NCBI GenBank assembly: GCA_028622995.1
Contig: JAJQJQ010000002.1
Coordinates: forward strand, 5,270,001 to 5,334,000
Direction: 5' to 3'
DNA: 64,000 nucleotides
Source: Panagrolaimus kolymaensis
Lineage: Eukaryota > Nematoda > Chromadorea > Rhabditida > Panagrolaimidae
The notes below the pieces were generated by a model. That model was not told the origin of the DNA, did not search any database, and saw nothing but the letters and a program-made list of their open reading frames with translations. Positions 11,553 to 24,600 of the stretch are shown here, in pieces; position 1 is the first letter of the stretch; every line of letters begins with the position of its first letter. The position numbers and the translations under genes are program-made.

Positions 11553-12546
11553 TTGCGACGTTTTTTAAACAAACAAAAACATTTTTGTTTATGTAGATTG
11601 GCTGCTTTTCACTCATATTTTTGTTGTTGCTTTTCCCAGTCTGTTTGCGATTTTTTTTTAGTTTTAAGTCAACTGAAAAGCATAAAGTTGCTTTTACATA
11701 GATTCGTTAATTTTTTTATTTCTTCAAGGTTATTGTATTTTTTTACAGTAAATTTTTTAATAACACACCCTCTTTTTAATTACTCAAACTATTCACATCG
11801 TTTATTGTCGTATTTAATTTAAAAATATCATAGTAATAAGCTTCATTATTCCCTTACTCTAAATTTTACTATCTCTTTTTTTTTTTCATAGAGCTTTTGA
11901 AAAATACTTTTAAACATCAGTTTCTTGCGTAAAAGTGCACTGAAAAAATTCCATCCACCATAAAACTTGCGCCATTATAAAACATGAAGTGGTTTCTTTT
12001 GAGTAATTTATTAAACTTATCCATCATCATCACCTGATTATTTTTTCTTTTGTCAAAAAACGTTTGATTTGCAACTCATCATTTTTTCATTTTTACCCTA
12101 CAAAAAAAGCTGTCCAAAATTTACAATTGTTCAGATATGGCATCTTTTAAAACGTTTAATTTATGATTGCGTTTTTTTGGACATTTGTTGAACAAAAAGA
12201 AAAGGTAAAAATATTGTTAGATTTAACATTCACCATTACTTCGTCTGCGTGATTTATCCATTCTCGCCTCTATTCTTATAATACATTGCTCCATTCAATT
12301 GAATTGTTCTTTGTGCCCTCTCTTCTTCTTCTTCTTCTTGCAAAAATAATACATACGAAGACAGACGACTGCAACAGAAAAAAAAAGAAGATGAATGGTT
12401 ACTTTTCCTTCCTGTATTTTCATGCATTCATCCCTCAGCCGCCTCTTTCGTTGATGTATTTTTTGTTTGTTTGCTTGTTTGTTATTATTTTATTTTTCAC
12501 AACAACAAGTATGCTTTGTCTTGATACAATCCTTAAGGTTTAACGA
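11553..12546. other. Gene-free, T-rich stretch
   Basis: Begins with the right direct repeat (11596-11660) matching 10876-10938. It also holds a short CTT microsatellite at about 12322-12341. No supported gene. Confidence 0.5.
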
Positions 12547-12686
12547 GCACAGCGCAATCATTTTCAATCAAAGGCGGAGTAGAAATGGACAAGTTCAATC
12601 GCGTTGAGAGACCAAAGGAAGGCAAAGACAACGGGGAAATCAAAAGAAACCATTAAATTTTTGATTTTTTGGTAGTTTTTTGATAG

Positions 12687-12885
12687 TTAAAGGGACATAG
12701 CTATTTCATGCCTTTTTTGAAATTTCGTTTGCGGGCACTGAAAGTTACACTTGGTAAGGCGCGTGTTTGAATTACCGTGTAAGACAGAAGTGACACGGTA
12801 ATTCAAACACGCGCCGCCCCAACTGTTCCTATCAGCCCCAGTATCGAAATTTTTGAAAAGACATGAAATAGCTATGTCCCTTTAA
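12687..12885. mobile_element. TTAA-flanked fold-back element (MITE) 1
   Basis: A 191-bp element (12691-12881) has 21-bp terminal inverted repeats beginning AGGGACATAGC, bounded on both sides by TTAA (12687-12690 and 12882-12885). A second inner inverted repeat (GGCGCGTGTTTGAATT at 12758-12780 and its complement at 12793-12815) makes a hairpin core. There is no coding capacity. Confidence 0.85.
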
Positions 12886-12903
12886 TGCCTTATTTAAAAA
12901 TCT

Positions 12904-13214
12904 GGAATGGGTTTTAAGAAAAAGTGTTGAAAGGGCGTTTTTAAGTTAGGTAATTATCTATCTTTTCGTACAAACAAATTTCAATTTGATAAAGAAATGA
13001 AAAAATGGCTCTGGACTAACTTTTTGCAATTTTGGGGAAAAAACGCGTTTATTTTGCTATCTAATTCATTTGGTCCACTATTAAAAATAAAGGAATTGGT
13101 TTTTAAGGAAAAGTGATGAAAGGGCGTTTGTAAGTTAGATTCTAAGCTACAATTTCGTACAAACAAATTTTAATTTCATAAAGAAATAAAAAAATGGCTC
13201 TGGACTAACTTTTT
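12904..13214 (+). repeat. Two direct repeats, about 120 bp, period 188
   Basis: 12904-13026 and 13092-13214 share long matching words such as TACAAACAAATTT and AAATGGCTCTGGACTAACT. They lie inside the composite repeat and just right of the first fold-back element. Confidence 0.8.
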
Positions 13215-13495
13215 TGCTACATTTGATGCATCAAAACTACACCTCGAGATGCCTTAAAAGTTTGATTCTTTTGCTTAAACATATCTCTCAGATACTCTTT
13301 AGTCGTATATCAAAGTCATTAATAGTAAAAAATATTATTTGCATCTTCAAATTAGTAACTTTATGGCCGAGAAGAAAAAAGGTAATATTGCTTTCATAAA
13401 AAAAGTCATTGCTTTTGCCTTTGTTTGGCATTTTGGCAACATGCAAAAGGGATCGTCAGCTTGGTCGTTTCTACTCCGCCATGATTGCGCTGTGC

Positions 13496-15294
13496 GAGGT
13501 CAATTTTCAGATTTTATGGACAAAATTCAAAGGGAATGATTTCATAGAAAAGCTTGAAAATGCAAACAATTTTTTTTGGCTGAAAGTTTATTATTTTTTG
13601 AATAAGAAAATATATATTAGATTGTTGTTTATTTTTTGCCTTTTTGACTATTTGGTTCCATTTTTTTGCCTCATCAGTTTCAATTTCATCGAAACTAACT
13701 TTTAAAAAGAACGTCAGTTTGCGTGATGTGATGCCCACGAAAATGTACGCCTTTTTTGAATTATATTGCTTTCATCCATAATTATTATCTTCTCTACTTT
13801 TTTTAGTTAGTCCGAAATTAAAGTTTTCTTTCAAATAAAGTTTGTTGGAAGCAACAGTTTGGTGTTTACAGAATTATTACTCTATTTTTTCTATCGCTCT
13901 TTTTTTTTGTAATCAATATTTAGAAATTTTCCATTAGAAAATACTCAAAAAAGCTCATTACTCTGTGAAATGCCACTTTGACTTTATGAATCATCGAAAA
14001 AAAAATGTATTTCTTTACCCTTTTTTTTACTTTTATTTTTTAAAAGCTTTTATTTCTCTCTTTTCATCACGACATTTTATTTATTCATCATCTTCCAAAA
14101 AAATGGGTCTCTTCACTTCTCTCATCATATCATAGTCGATATTTTCATTCTCTCAAAAGTTAAAGCAAGCAAGCATCTTTTCACGTTTTTTACAATTTAC
14201 ATAATCGCTTTTTTGATGTCCCTCCGCGGCGGGAGGGTGCCAGCTTTTTAAAAAAGCGCCCCATTTTTTCTTTTAATAATTGACTCTTATTTTGACGAAG
14301 CTTACTTGTCTCCTCTCTTTTATCTTAAAGATGTCCTCCTTTTTGTTTTGTTTTAAGATTGGTTTTTGGTCCTCCACATTTTTTTCCCTCGCTATTTTTT
14401 TTCTCGTCAAAAATTTGGACTTTGTCAAAACCATTGAATGAATGAACACATTTTTGGTGTATTTTTTTCTTCTTCTCCATTTTATAGTTGTCTTCGTCGG
14501 TCAGCTGATGGAAGAACTAACAATTCAAAGCTTCCTTTAAAGAAGCACATGAGAAAAAGAAACTCACGACGGCGCGGCGCCAGCAGCAGCTCGCAGCTGC
14601 AAAATTTTTATTTATCCAAGAAGCAAAGAAGAAGAAATAATAACAACAAACTACAATGAATGTGCGCCTTACTTTTTTCTTCTTTCTCCTCATCGTAGGT
14701 TTATTCATAACACTCAAGTGTCTGTTTGTGATCATCATCAAATGGCGATGTTTAATGATGTTGGCATTTGCTCTTGTTTAAAAAAACGTGATCATCAGCT
14801 GCTTCGTTTTTTAGTGCAGTTTGAGGGTCATCATTTGAATCATTGAAAATTGTGTCTATTGAGTGTTATTTTCTGGATGAGATTAAGATTTTTATTTATT
14901 TATTATTTTTTGCTATTTTCCTCTTCGAAATCTGCTAGTGTACCCGATCGAATTCCCTTTTTTCCGAATCTTGCTTGAATGTAGCATGAACATTTTTTCC
15001 CTTATCATTTCACCCACTTTTTGCTTGCTTTCACACTTTTCTATTCTTCTCTGAAAAAAAAAAACAGGTTTTATATTGCCTTCTTTTGTCCTTTGAGCCC
15101 ATTTTCTTCGTCGTTTTTTAAATAACTTTTACTTTTTGCATTGTCAATCATTTAATTGTCTGGTGGCGTGTTTTTCGGTGATCACGTACTTCAGTTGCTC
15201 CATTTTATTTTTTGCTGATCGAAGCCTTTTTTTCAGATTATTTTCTTTTGTTATTTTTATTTGTTGTTTTTATTTTTATTTTTAAAAAAAGACT
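13496..15294. other. Upstream region of the PAF-acetylhydrolase gene
   Basis: No exon supported over 1.8 kb. It is T-rich on the plus strand. A short GC-rich patch lies at about 14570-14600 (CGGCGCGGCGCCAGCAGCAG). A TTTTTTTCAG at 15227-15236, 58 bp before the start codon, is a good acceptor for a spliced leader or 5' UTR intron. Confidence 0.45.
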
Positions 15295-17078
15295 ATGGGT
15301 TTAACAACATCTGCATATGCAACGGGTTCAAAGCCTTCAACAATTTTACCACAAGTTGGTTGTGGGAAATATGAAGTTGGTTGCGCTGATTTAATGGTAG
15401 CTGGTGAAGGTGAAGGCGATACAGGTGTATTTATGAGAATATTTTATCCAAATTGTTTAAAAATTGATTTTGAAAATCAGGTAATTACAGCTTTTTACTA
15501 TTAAGACCAAAATTTAAAAATGAAAAGTTTGATATAAAGTGAAATAAAAGTGGTGTGATTTTCATTGACGTTCATTTCCTTAATTTATTTAGACCGATGA
15601 AACCACAAATGAAAAAATTAAAATTGAGTATCCAATTTGGAATGAACGTCGAGAGTATATGGATGGCCTCGCTGATTATCGACAAATGTCACATCGAAAA
15701 ATTCATTTTTACTTTGATTGGATTATTGGAGAGAAAAGGTAATTTTTAAAATTATGCAACCCAAATAATAAATTTCTAAACTATAAAAAAAATTTGAACA
15801 ACAAACAATCCAAAGCTAATAAAGAATTTGCTCCCTCTTTTAGAGTTCCAGCAGGTTGGCAAATACCGCTATATTCAAAAAAACATCCATCCAAGTTTCA
15901 TTCATCAAAATCCATGAGTGATATCAAAAGTGATGCAGAAAATATTCCACCATCAAAATCTACTCATTCTTTAAAAACCGATTCAGAACCCAAATTTCCT
16001 GTGATTATTTTTTCTCATGGTTTATCTGGATCTCGACTAATTTACAGCACTTTTTGTTCATCACTCGCTTCATATGGGTTTGTAGTGGCGGCTGTGGAAC
16101 ATCGAGATCGATCCTCTTCATGGACTTACATGTTAGAAACAGATCCAAATTCGGGGAAAGTTAATGAAATTCCAATAAAAATGTTAATGCTTGGCGATGA
16201 TGAAAGAGAATTTAAAAAGAGAAATCAACAAAATCATAAACGAGTAACTGAATGCATTCGAGCTCTAAATGTCTTGGAAGAAATAAATCTCGGCCAATGT
16301 GGTCCAATAGATAAAAAACCAAAAGGAAGTAAAATAATTGTAGGACAAAATTTTGATTGGCAGCAATTTAAGGTAAGTAGCGATTGAATTTTTATTGTAA
16401 TATTATCTCATAGTAAAAATTTAGTTGAGATGATTTATAACTAAAGGAGAAAGTGTTTATAGGATCGATTAGATATTTCTAAAGCTGCTGCAATTGGACA
16501 TTCAATGGGTGGCGCAACATCGATAGCTGCATCAGCATTTTCTACGGATTTTGCTTGCTCTGTTGTTCTTGATGGTTGGTTTTATCCCATCGAACATGAA
16601 ATGTATTCAAGGGCAACCCAACCGGCTCTTCTTTTAAATGTTCATGATTGGCAGTGGCCAGAAAATATGAAAAGAATTTTTAAACTTGATCGTGAATCAT
16701 CAGAAAAACTTATGTTTACTTTCAAGTAAGCTTATTCTTCACCCAATAAAACGATAAAACCTAATTTTTAGAAATATTGTGCATCAATCATTCTCAGATT
16801 TTACATATTTAATGCCAGGATACATGGGGCGTAAATTTGGTGTTCAAGGTGAAATAGATCCTCATGATGCTGGTGAAGCTTATCTCGAAATGACCGTAAC
16901 ATTTCTAAGAAAATGTTTTGCTCATGAACCCGCTATTGATGCGCTGAGAGAAGTTGCACAAAGATATAGCGAATTTTTGATGGAAGGAACTAATGTTAAA
17001 GTTGATGATGAAGATGTGGAAAAGGAAATGCTTAAAGCTGAGGAGCAACTTGATGAAGTGGATGAAATTGCGGTTTAA
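15295..17078 (+). CDS. PAFAH2: Platelet-activating-factor acetylhydrolase, intracellular type II-like
   Basis: Five exons: 15295-15480, 15593-15738, 15844-16372, 16463-16725, 16772-17078; 476 residues. The family hydrolyses the acetyl group of PAF and short or oxidised chains of phospholipids. It is an alpha/beta hydrolase with a visible triad: Ser301 in GHSMGG, Asp324 in VVLDGWFYP, His379 in NIVHQSFSDF. The oxyanion-side motif FPVIIFSHGLSGSRLIYS is present. The protein starts MGLTTS, an N-myristoylation signal as in the cytosolic PAFAH2 branch, and has no signal peptide, which argues against the plasma PLA2G7 type. A Ser/Lys-rich insert of about 35 residues precedes the first strand, and the tail is acidic (KVDDEDVEKEMLKAEEQ). 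The open frame also runs back through intron 2, but the family match places the splice at 15844. Confidence 0.94.
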
Positions 17079-17767
17079 AGACATACGTACAGAAAACTTG
17101 CCATTTATCTTCTTTACACTTATCTAAATTTTTTTTTATCAAATTGTATATTATTGTTTTTTACAATATCAGAGCTTGTGCCTTTAATTTCTTCTTTTAA
17201 TCGAATTATTGCTCAAATTATTGAAGGGGACAAGAGTAAAAAGTGGCAGAAACTATAGCTACTCCGGAATCAAATATATTTAATTTACAAAACTCTCATA
17301 CAAGATCTTTTCATTATTAAAATCTTTGTAGCTCCTACAATGTTTATTGATACCTTTCACTTTCTTCCCATTGTTTTTAATTTTGCCTTTTTTTAATGTG
17401 TTATTGTATCTTTCGAATCTACCGGTTTTTTGCAAATTTATATTCAAAAAAATGCCTTTGTTTATTATTTAAAAAAATAAAAATTATTCTTTCTTTAAAC
17501 ACGTATTTTTTCTTAAAAACTTTAACAAAAATAAAAATATTTCCACAAAATATAAAGAGGTAATAAAAATGGTATAAAATTATAACAAACTCAAAAAAAC
17601 AAAGCATAAACAAGATGTTGCTGGTACACGTTTTACAATAATAAAAAATAGTATAAAATAAAAGCTGGCATTATTTTTTCATACTCTCTCGATAAACTCT
17701 CTTCTATGTATGTATCTGTTAGGAATAAAGACATTCTTTTTCGAAAAAATTGATGGCCATGAATAAA
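17079..17767. other. Region between converging 3' ends
   Basis: Holds the 3' UTRs of the PAF-acetylhydrolase (plus) and the nuclear receptor (minus). AT-rich, no gene seen. Confidence 0.6.
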
Positions 17768-20700
17768 TTAATCTTGTGAGGTATAACACCATTTATCATA
17801 CCAATATGAGCTAAGAGAATCTAAAAAATAAAAAGGATTTTTAGTAATTGTACTCAAATGATAATCAAGCTTGTTACCACAAAATTGGAAAAGTTTTGCA
17901 ACTTGAAAATCAGTGCAATGTAAATCACAAACGACTTCAATTTCGGGTAAAAGTAAAAGAATTTCTCCTAAACGAACTACAGGATCAATAATTCCAATTT
18001 GTTCATAATGTTCAAATAAACGTGAAACAGCCCATTCACGCCTTTTTCTCATAATTTCTTTTACTGGTGCTGAGACATAACGATTATCTAAAAAATTAAA
18101 TTTATGTCAACTATTATTCATGTAATGTTGTTAGCCTTACTTTGAGCGCTCCATAATAATAAAATATGCAAAGTAACTATTTCAGCATCGGTAACATTCA
18201 TCTTTGAAAATGGAATAACTATGGTTGCCCATAATCGATCTAATGTTGGTCGAAAGATACTGTAATAATTTTAATTTTTATAAAAGCTTTTTAAAATAAA
18301 TTTTTTTAAAGCTTACTCAAATTTAGCTTGTCTTGTTTTTTCATCATCAGTAACACCTTCAAATCCAGTTTCGTTTGGTGGAACATAAGTGTTATTAAGC
18401 ATTGCAAATTTGCCTTCAGCAACCATATCTTTAAATTTGGATGCTTGATAAAAATGATCGAGGGATAATTTTCGAACGGAATAACGCTTGAGAAGGGCTT
18501 CGCGATCAGGATGATCAAGAAGTTTAAAAGGATGTTGCTTTTCAAGCCAATAAAGTAAACCACTTAATTCAACAGTGGAAAGTTTATCAACATCGCTTGG
18601 AACCATTTTACGGAATTTTGGACCCTGCAATAGTGATACTTAAAAGTTTTTATTACTACTCTTTTAACTTACATCTTCAGGTTCTCGAAGAAAATCATCA
18701 ATAGAAATCATCGAACGATTCATATGTTTTAAATGTTCATGATAAGCAGTAACAAGACGATCAAATTCTTCGCCGTCGTCATTTGTTAATAACTCATCAT
18801 CATTGGCTTTATGCTTTCTAGTATTTGAATTATGATCGGCTGAAGTTGATGGAGTACACTCAAATTTGATTTCAACTTTGGTATTACCATTCGAAATAAA
18901 AGAAGTAAAATTATTTTCTTCTGAATCAACCGAATGTGGAGGCTCAGATTTGATAAATTGCATTAAAGGCGACGTTGTTAATGATGATGGATGTTCGCCT
19001 AAAATACAGTCGTTTTTTATATTGAATCAAGAAATAATGAAAAAAGTTTTAAGTAAAGGAAAAATAGATTTGTACAAACCCAAAAATTTAAGTAAATTTT
19101 GCCAAGTTGGTGGTTGAACTATTGCAAGATTAATCAAAGATTTGATTGGTTCAAAATCGAAAACTTGACTATTACGTTTTTGATTATTGATAAAATCCGA
19201 AGTAATTAAACAGTCTTCAACATTTTTTTCAACTCCTTCAGGAAGCCATTGACCAAACATCATTTTATTTTCCTAATTCAATGGAAAGAATTGAAGCCGC
19301 TTGAATTTATTTGACGGCAAAAAATAATAAGAAAGAGAAAAACTGATATAAAAATATAAAAAGTCAAAGATTTTTGTAATAAACTTCGCCGATTGTGGGA
19401 AAAGAAGGGTGGAGTTGAGATTAACGATAGTCGATAAAGATTCAAAACAGAAATATGGTGCTAGACCGGAAGATCGGAAATCAAAGATCTCAAAAAAATC
19501 AATTTTGTATGTAGATGCAAACAGTAAGAAACGTGAAAAATGCAATGAAAAATCGCGAAATAAATAGCAATTTCTTTGGGGTTGAAAAAGATGCAAAAAA
19601 CTTTTTGTAACATCAACCAAGTCATTTTCAATCAAAACACAAAACTCAAAACTCAAATATTTTGTCTAGTTAAACCAAACCAATGAGATCAACCCAAAAA
19701 AACTAAGTAAATCATTGAAGAAAAAATAAAAAATGTTTGCATTTTCTTTCCTTTTTTTTCCAATGGAAAGCAAAACTTTCAAAAATAGAGCAAAAGTAAC
19801 CACAGAGGTCATCCTTTTATTTAGTTTTTTTCTTTCTGTTTCTCATGTTTGATTAATGTACTTTGCAACTATAATTCGTAAATTTAGGCTAGCGTTTTTC
19901 TCCCTTTTCTTCTCAAGGCAATTTATACAGTGTAGTTTTTTTAAAGGTGAAAGGAATACAGCATTTTGACTTTTGAAGTGAACAACTAAAACTACGAATG
20001 CGCGCTTATATATTTATTAATTAAGAAAATGACGAGTGAAAGAAATCAACGAATTCAGAAATTATATCCCTTCATCAACTACGGAAATGAAAATTTCAGA
20101 GTAAAGAATAGTTTAAGGTCCACATAGTGTAGTGATAAAAAAATGCATGATTATAAGATGTAGGGAGAAAAAAATTTAAGGGTCAAAATAGATTACTGAA
20201 CAAATAATAAAAAGAAAGAATAACTCCTTTGTGTATCGGATTTGTGTAAATTAATCTGCTTCATCGACAACAACAAAAATCTAAGAATTATATGTCTCGT
20301 ACATATATTTTGAAATAAAGAAATTTCAAGTCAAAACAAAGTTTGCTGCACAGATTTTTTTGCTCAGCAAGTTTTTTTAATTTCTTTAGCCAGGCAATTG
20401 TAACCACACCAAGATCAAAACATTAAAATTTATGGGTTCTTGTCTTTTTTCTCAATTATTTTTATACAATCAAAATTTTTTCACTTACTGTTATCAGTGT
20501 TGAGTCTCTTCCTTTTTGGTGGCTTCCTATTTTTTTGAGAACCAGTTGGATCTCGTCGAGGCTGAACTGCTTCGGGCCTCATTCCAGCTTTGAGACATTT
20601 AGAAAATCGGCAAGCTCTGCATGCACAACGTACATACTGGTTTACGTCACAATTATTATCTTTTCGGCAAACATACGTCTAAAAACAAAATTTCATTTGA

Positions 20701-21692
20701 ATTTATTGCAATCGATTGATTTTTGCGTTGTTGAAAGAAAAATGCGAAAAATGTGTCCCTTCTTCTCAGCATTTTTTTCCGAAAAAAATAAAGTCCGTTT
20801 TCAATTTTTTAAACGGACTTTAGAAATAAATGAAAAAGATTTTGCAGCACAAAAAAATGGTTTTACGCTACTAAAATTGTTGTCACTTCAAACCACCAAT
20901 GCAGTGGCTAAAGTTCAAATGTTCATTCGTCTAAAAAAATTGTTTTTAGCGGTGAAGCATAAACTATATTTCTTCGAATATTTGCATCTTTTTTTTCTTG
21001 CTGCGATGCGATCTCCGATTTTGGATATTTATTTCACCCGTGTTTTGGGATATCCTTCGACAAAATCTTTTTCTCATTATTTGCTTCGACTCTGAATAAA
21101 TAAACCATAAACAGGTATGAAAGGATTTTAATAGAAGGAAAAATATTGCAAGGCAAAAATAGGATTGAGATCGCATTAAAACTTGCAGAAACTACCGTAA
21201 AGTAAGTAGCCTATGTTTTATTTCTTATAAAAGTGTTTCATTTTCCTTGAATTTTTTTTTGCGGTCATTAAACATTCAATATTTTTCGATAAACGACCTT
21301 TTTCCATTAAAAAAGAAAGAAAGACAATTTAGTGAAAAACGTGCAAATTCGAAAGAAAATTTTTTGTTTCCTCTTCGTTTTTACCATTAAAATTGCTGCT
21401 CCAATTTCCCACCAAAAACAAATAAAAGCTGCCTTCATACAATAAACAGCAGCAAACAAAAACTAACCTGTTTAAAAGTGACAGCACGTCGAAAAAATGC
21501 ATTACAACTTCGGCAACTTAAAGCATTATAATGAAATCCATCTGCTTGTGCATCGCAAACAGCACAGAGTTGACTAACTTTAGACGTGGTAGGAATATTA
21601 TTCACAGATGATGGAGGTTGAAGATTCAAAAAATCCATTGGTGTACCCGGTGGATGCATTATCGATGGCCAAGGTAATTTTTCTTCTTTCAT
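17768..21692 (-). CDS. Supplementary-type nuclear hormone receptor
   Basis: Minus strand. DNA-binding exons: 21692-21468 and 20678-20489. Ligand-domain exons: 19272-19080, 18998-18673, 18624-18317, 18259-18141, 18087-17768. Finger 1 is LCAVCDAQADGFHYNALSC with P-box region CRSCNAFFRR, which is the nematode supplementary type rather than CEGCKG. Finger 2 (VCRKDNNC, CACRACRFSKC) ends LKAGMRPEAVQPRRDPTGS. The ligand domain includes FSKMNVTDAEIVTLHILLLW and ends near LDSLSSYWYDKWCY. The 20678-20489 exon ends in phase 1 while 19272 starts in phase 0, so a small exon is missing between them, or the ligand part is a separate transcript starting MMFGQWLPEG (ATG about 19263). All other joins are in phase. 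It binds DNA in the nucleus; the ligand and targets are unknown. Confidence 0.88.
20790..20821. repeat. Small perfect inverted repeat in a receptor intron
   Basis: AAAGTCCGTTT and its exact complement are separated by 10 bases, giving an 11-bp stem. It lies in the intron between the two zinc-finger exons. It may be a relic of a small transposon; no function is claimed. Confidence 0.7.
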
Positions 21693-24600
21693 TCAAGCGG
21701 TTACTTTCTTTCTTTTTTTAAATTAAATTAAAACTTTAATAATGGAACGTTTGATTTTAAAGGGCGTTCTGAATGTCGCGTGTTATTATTATTATTTTCT
21801 TTATCAAAAAATATCAATTTTATGCATAAGAATAATAATTCCAAAAAATAGGAATAACGAATTTATAAAAATATGACGTCAAGGAAAAATAAGGGTCAAT
21901 ACCACAACTAACAACCCTTTGGTAATATCTATTCACTAAAAAAAGTTTTTAAATGATTAAAGTACGCTGCATGTATGTTTAAATAGAACTTTTTGAAGCG
22001 TAAAACATGAAAATAAACAACACGAAAAAAAGCGCAATTAAAAAGAAAATGTCAATGGGAAAGACAAAAAACAAAAAATATTCTTCCCATAGGACTAAAA
22101 GAAGACTCACGAGGGGACAGACGAAAGATAAAAAAGGATAGACTAAAAAAAAGCAGACATCGATGAAACCTTTTGAACATGGCAAAAGAAAAACAAATGG
22201 AATTTTGAAGAATTTAATATGGCTGAAGAATCCTAAATGGTTAAAATAAAAAAATATAAATTAAAAAATCAACAGAAAAAATAAGAAATCGATTGAAAAT
22301 TGAAAAGAAGATATGTGTCTTTAAACATAAACATTCTACTCCATCATCACAAATAAAGAAACGGAACTACTTATTTTCCAATCAGTCCGCTGTCAGCACA
22401 AAGTCTTATTTTGGTATAAAAGCCGATGATTGAAAAAACAGATAAAATATTGATAAAAAAATGAAGAAGGGAAAAATCAAAACTTAATCTAATGACGTCA
22501 AAAAAGTAAATTCATCGCTGATATCAACTAACTTTTTATCTTACCCATTTTTTGTGTGTGGGTCTAATATCAGAGCAAAGAAAAGCTTATTCGCCCAAAA
22601 CAAAATCTTCTTTTCCTTTATTTTTTTTGATTTTAGCCTTCAATTTCCTTTTCTAACCCTTTACTAACCAAATGTTTAAATATTTATTTGTAAGATTTTT
22701 AGCTCAAAAATGAATATGTTGTAATAATTATATTTAATTAACCTTTTCCTATCCATTTCTTATGTATGAAGAAAAAAGACGTGGTGGTGATAGTTGACTA
22801 CAACATTTAAACTAAGAAAATTCATTTTCTTAGTAATAAAAGGGAAAACGTAATTTGACCAGAAATTAATAAACGTAGTACACTTGCTGTATTATATTAT
22901 CGAAGAAATAACACGAAATTTGACGAGAATAAAAAGAAGCATGTGGTTGTTAACTAGAAATCTCTTTAAAGTTTTTTTTCATATGTCTTTGTAGTGAAAG
23001 AAAAAATAAAATAAAATAAATTAAAAACCATGAATGGATTATTAATTTCAAAAAAGAAACTACAACATATAAAAAGATGAAGAAGCTATAGTAAAAAAAT
23101 AACATGATTAATGAAACGATAATCTCATAAAAAAAAGCAACAAGGATGAGATTTCTTTTAAAAGTATGTACTTATTTTGAAATAAACACTTTTTGTTAAT
23201 AAAAAAAGTAATGTAATTAAGCCACCATTGAAAATAATTTTTATTTAATAATTATTTCTTTTTTTGTGGGAAAAACATTACCATTGCTTTTCTTTAAATT
23301 CAAAATAGCAGTAGCTTTAAAGAAAATTGCGGAAAGCGAATGTTTTTTATTGAACAAAAATAATATGAGCCTCATGATGATATTGTTGTTGGCGGATTTA
23401 TTCACCTGCTCACTCCATTTTTTCTTTTTGGTTTTTTTCAAAAATTAAATTTAAAAAATGCATTTGTTGGATACACAAAATAAAATTCATTTTTTTGTCA
23501 CGCGTCAACTAAAAAGAGAGCATCCGAAACAACAGAAAATATTGAAAAAATCATTTTTGAAGCATTTATCAAACCCCACGCATTAATTCAGCTTCAATTT
23601 TATTTTGGATTTTTTTTAAAAGCAAAGAACAAACAAAAAATAATAATAATGAAAAATGTTGTGGGAGTGAGTGAAAAAAAAGCTAATTCGATGTTGGTCG
23701 CCATGGAACTAATACTTCCTAGTAAACCACCAAAGCATTAAAAAGGTTTCTCAAAAAAGAAAGTAAATTAAGTTTGCGCGATTTTTGTCCACCACTAAGA
23801 GCAACGTACTATGGCAAAAATGGATAATAAAAAATTTTTCGAGTTTAAGAAAAAAATTATGGATTCGTGTAAAATTTTGTGGAAATTTATCAATTTTCGC
23901 ACCACGTGGTTACTTACATTCAATAAATACAAGTATAAAAAAAGGTAAGTAAGAAAAAATTTTTGCAGCAATGACAAACTGCACTTTTTACGTACAACAA
24001 AAATAATTTTCGATGAAGGGAGAAAAAAAATCAAACACACACGAAAAGAATGGAGAAAGAGAGGAAAAAAGAAAAAAGACTACTAATCAATCGAAAATTC
24101 AAAAGATCATTAGAAACAAAAAGTCAATGAAGTTGATGATGTTTGAGGTGGTGGTTGTTGTGGTGTCATGCGGAGACACACCAACATTTCCAAAAAAGTG
24201 GGATATAAACTAACTTGAAATGGGAGAGAAGAAGAAAAAAGTTTCATCAGAGAATTGATGATGACTCAAAAAAACGTGAATCAAAAAACATTTAATTTAA
24301 AAGCAACAAACGTCATTATAAAATTTATTCATGAAGCAGTAATTTTATTAATAATGTTTAAAAACTTTGAAAATTGTGAGGGTTTGTTTTACATTATTTT
24401 AAACACGCCATTATTATAACACATACATACACAATAAAAGTTTAGTTTTTTTTCCAAAATTGACGAGAAAGAAAAAAAAGTTAGGTCTGAAAAAAAGGCG
24501 AAAGGAAAAAAATAATATAAGAGGCGACATTGTGTGCAGCAGTGGTCGAAAAAAAGACTCCCTTCTTTTTTTATTTTTTTCATCATCATTCCCAAACAAC

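Larger units (their letters stand above)
12547..13495. repeat. Degenerate composite repeat with inverted ends
   Basis: GCACAGCGCAATCAT at 12547 and GGCGGAGTAGAAA at 12573 recur inverted at 13481-13495 and 13468-13480. In the right arm the two words touch, in the left arm 11 bp separate them. Between the arms lie a TTAA-bounded fold-back element and a pair of direct repeats. The whole looks like an old transposon with later insertions; no transposase frame is present. Confidence 0.6.

Noticed and set aside
20535..21095. 186-codon plus-strand frame
   Set aside because: Lies antisense to the second zinc-finger exon and its intron; the minus-strand zinc-finger coding is unmistakable.
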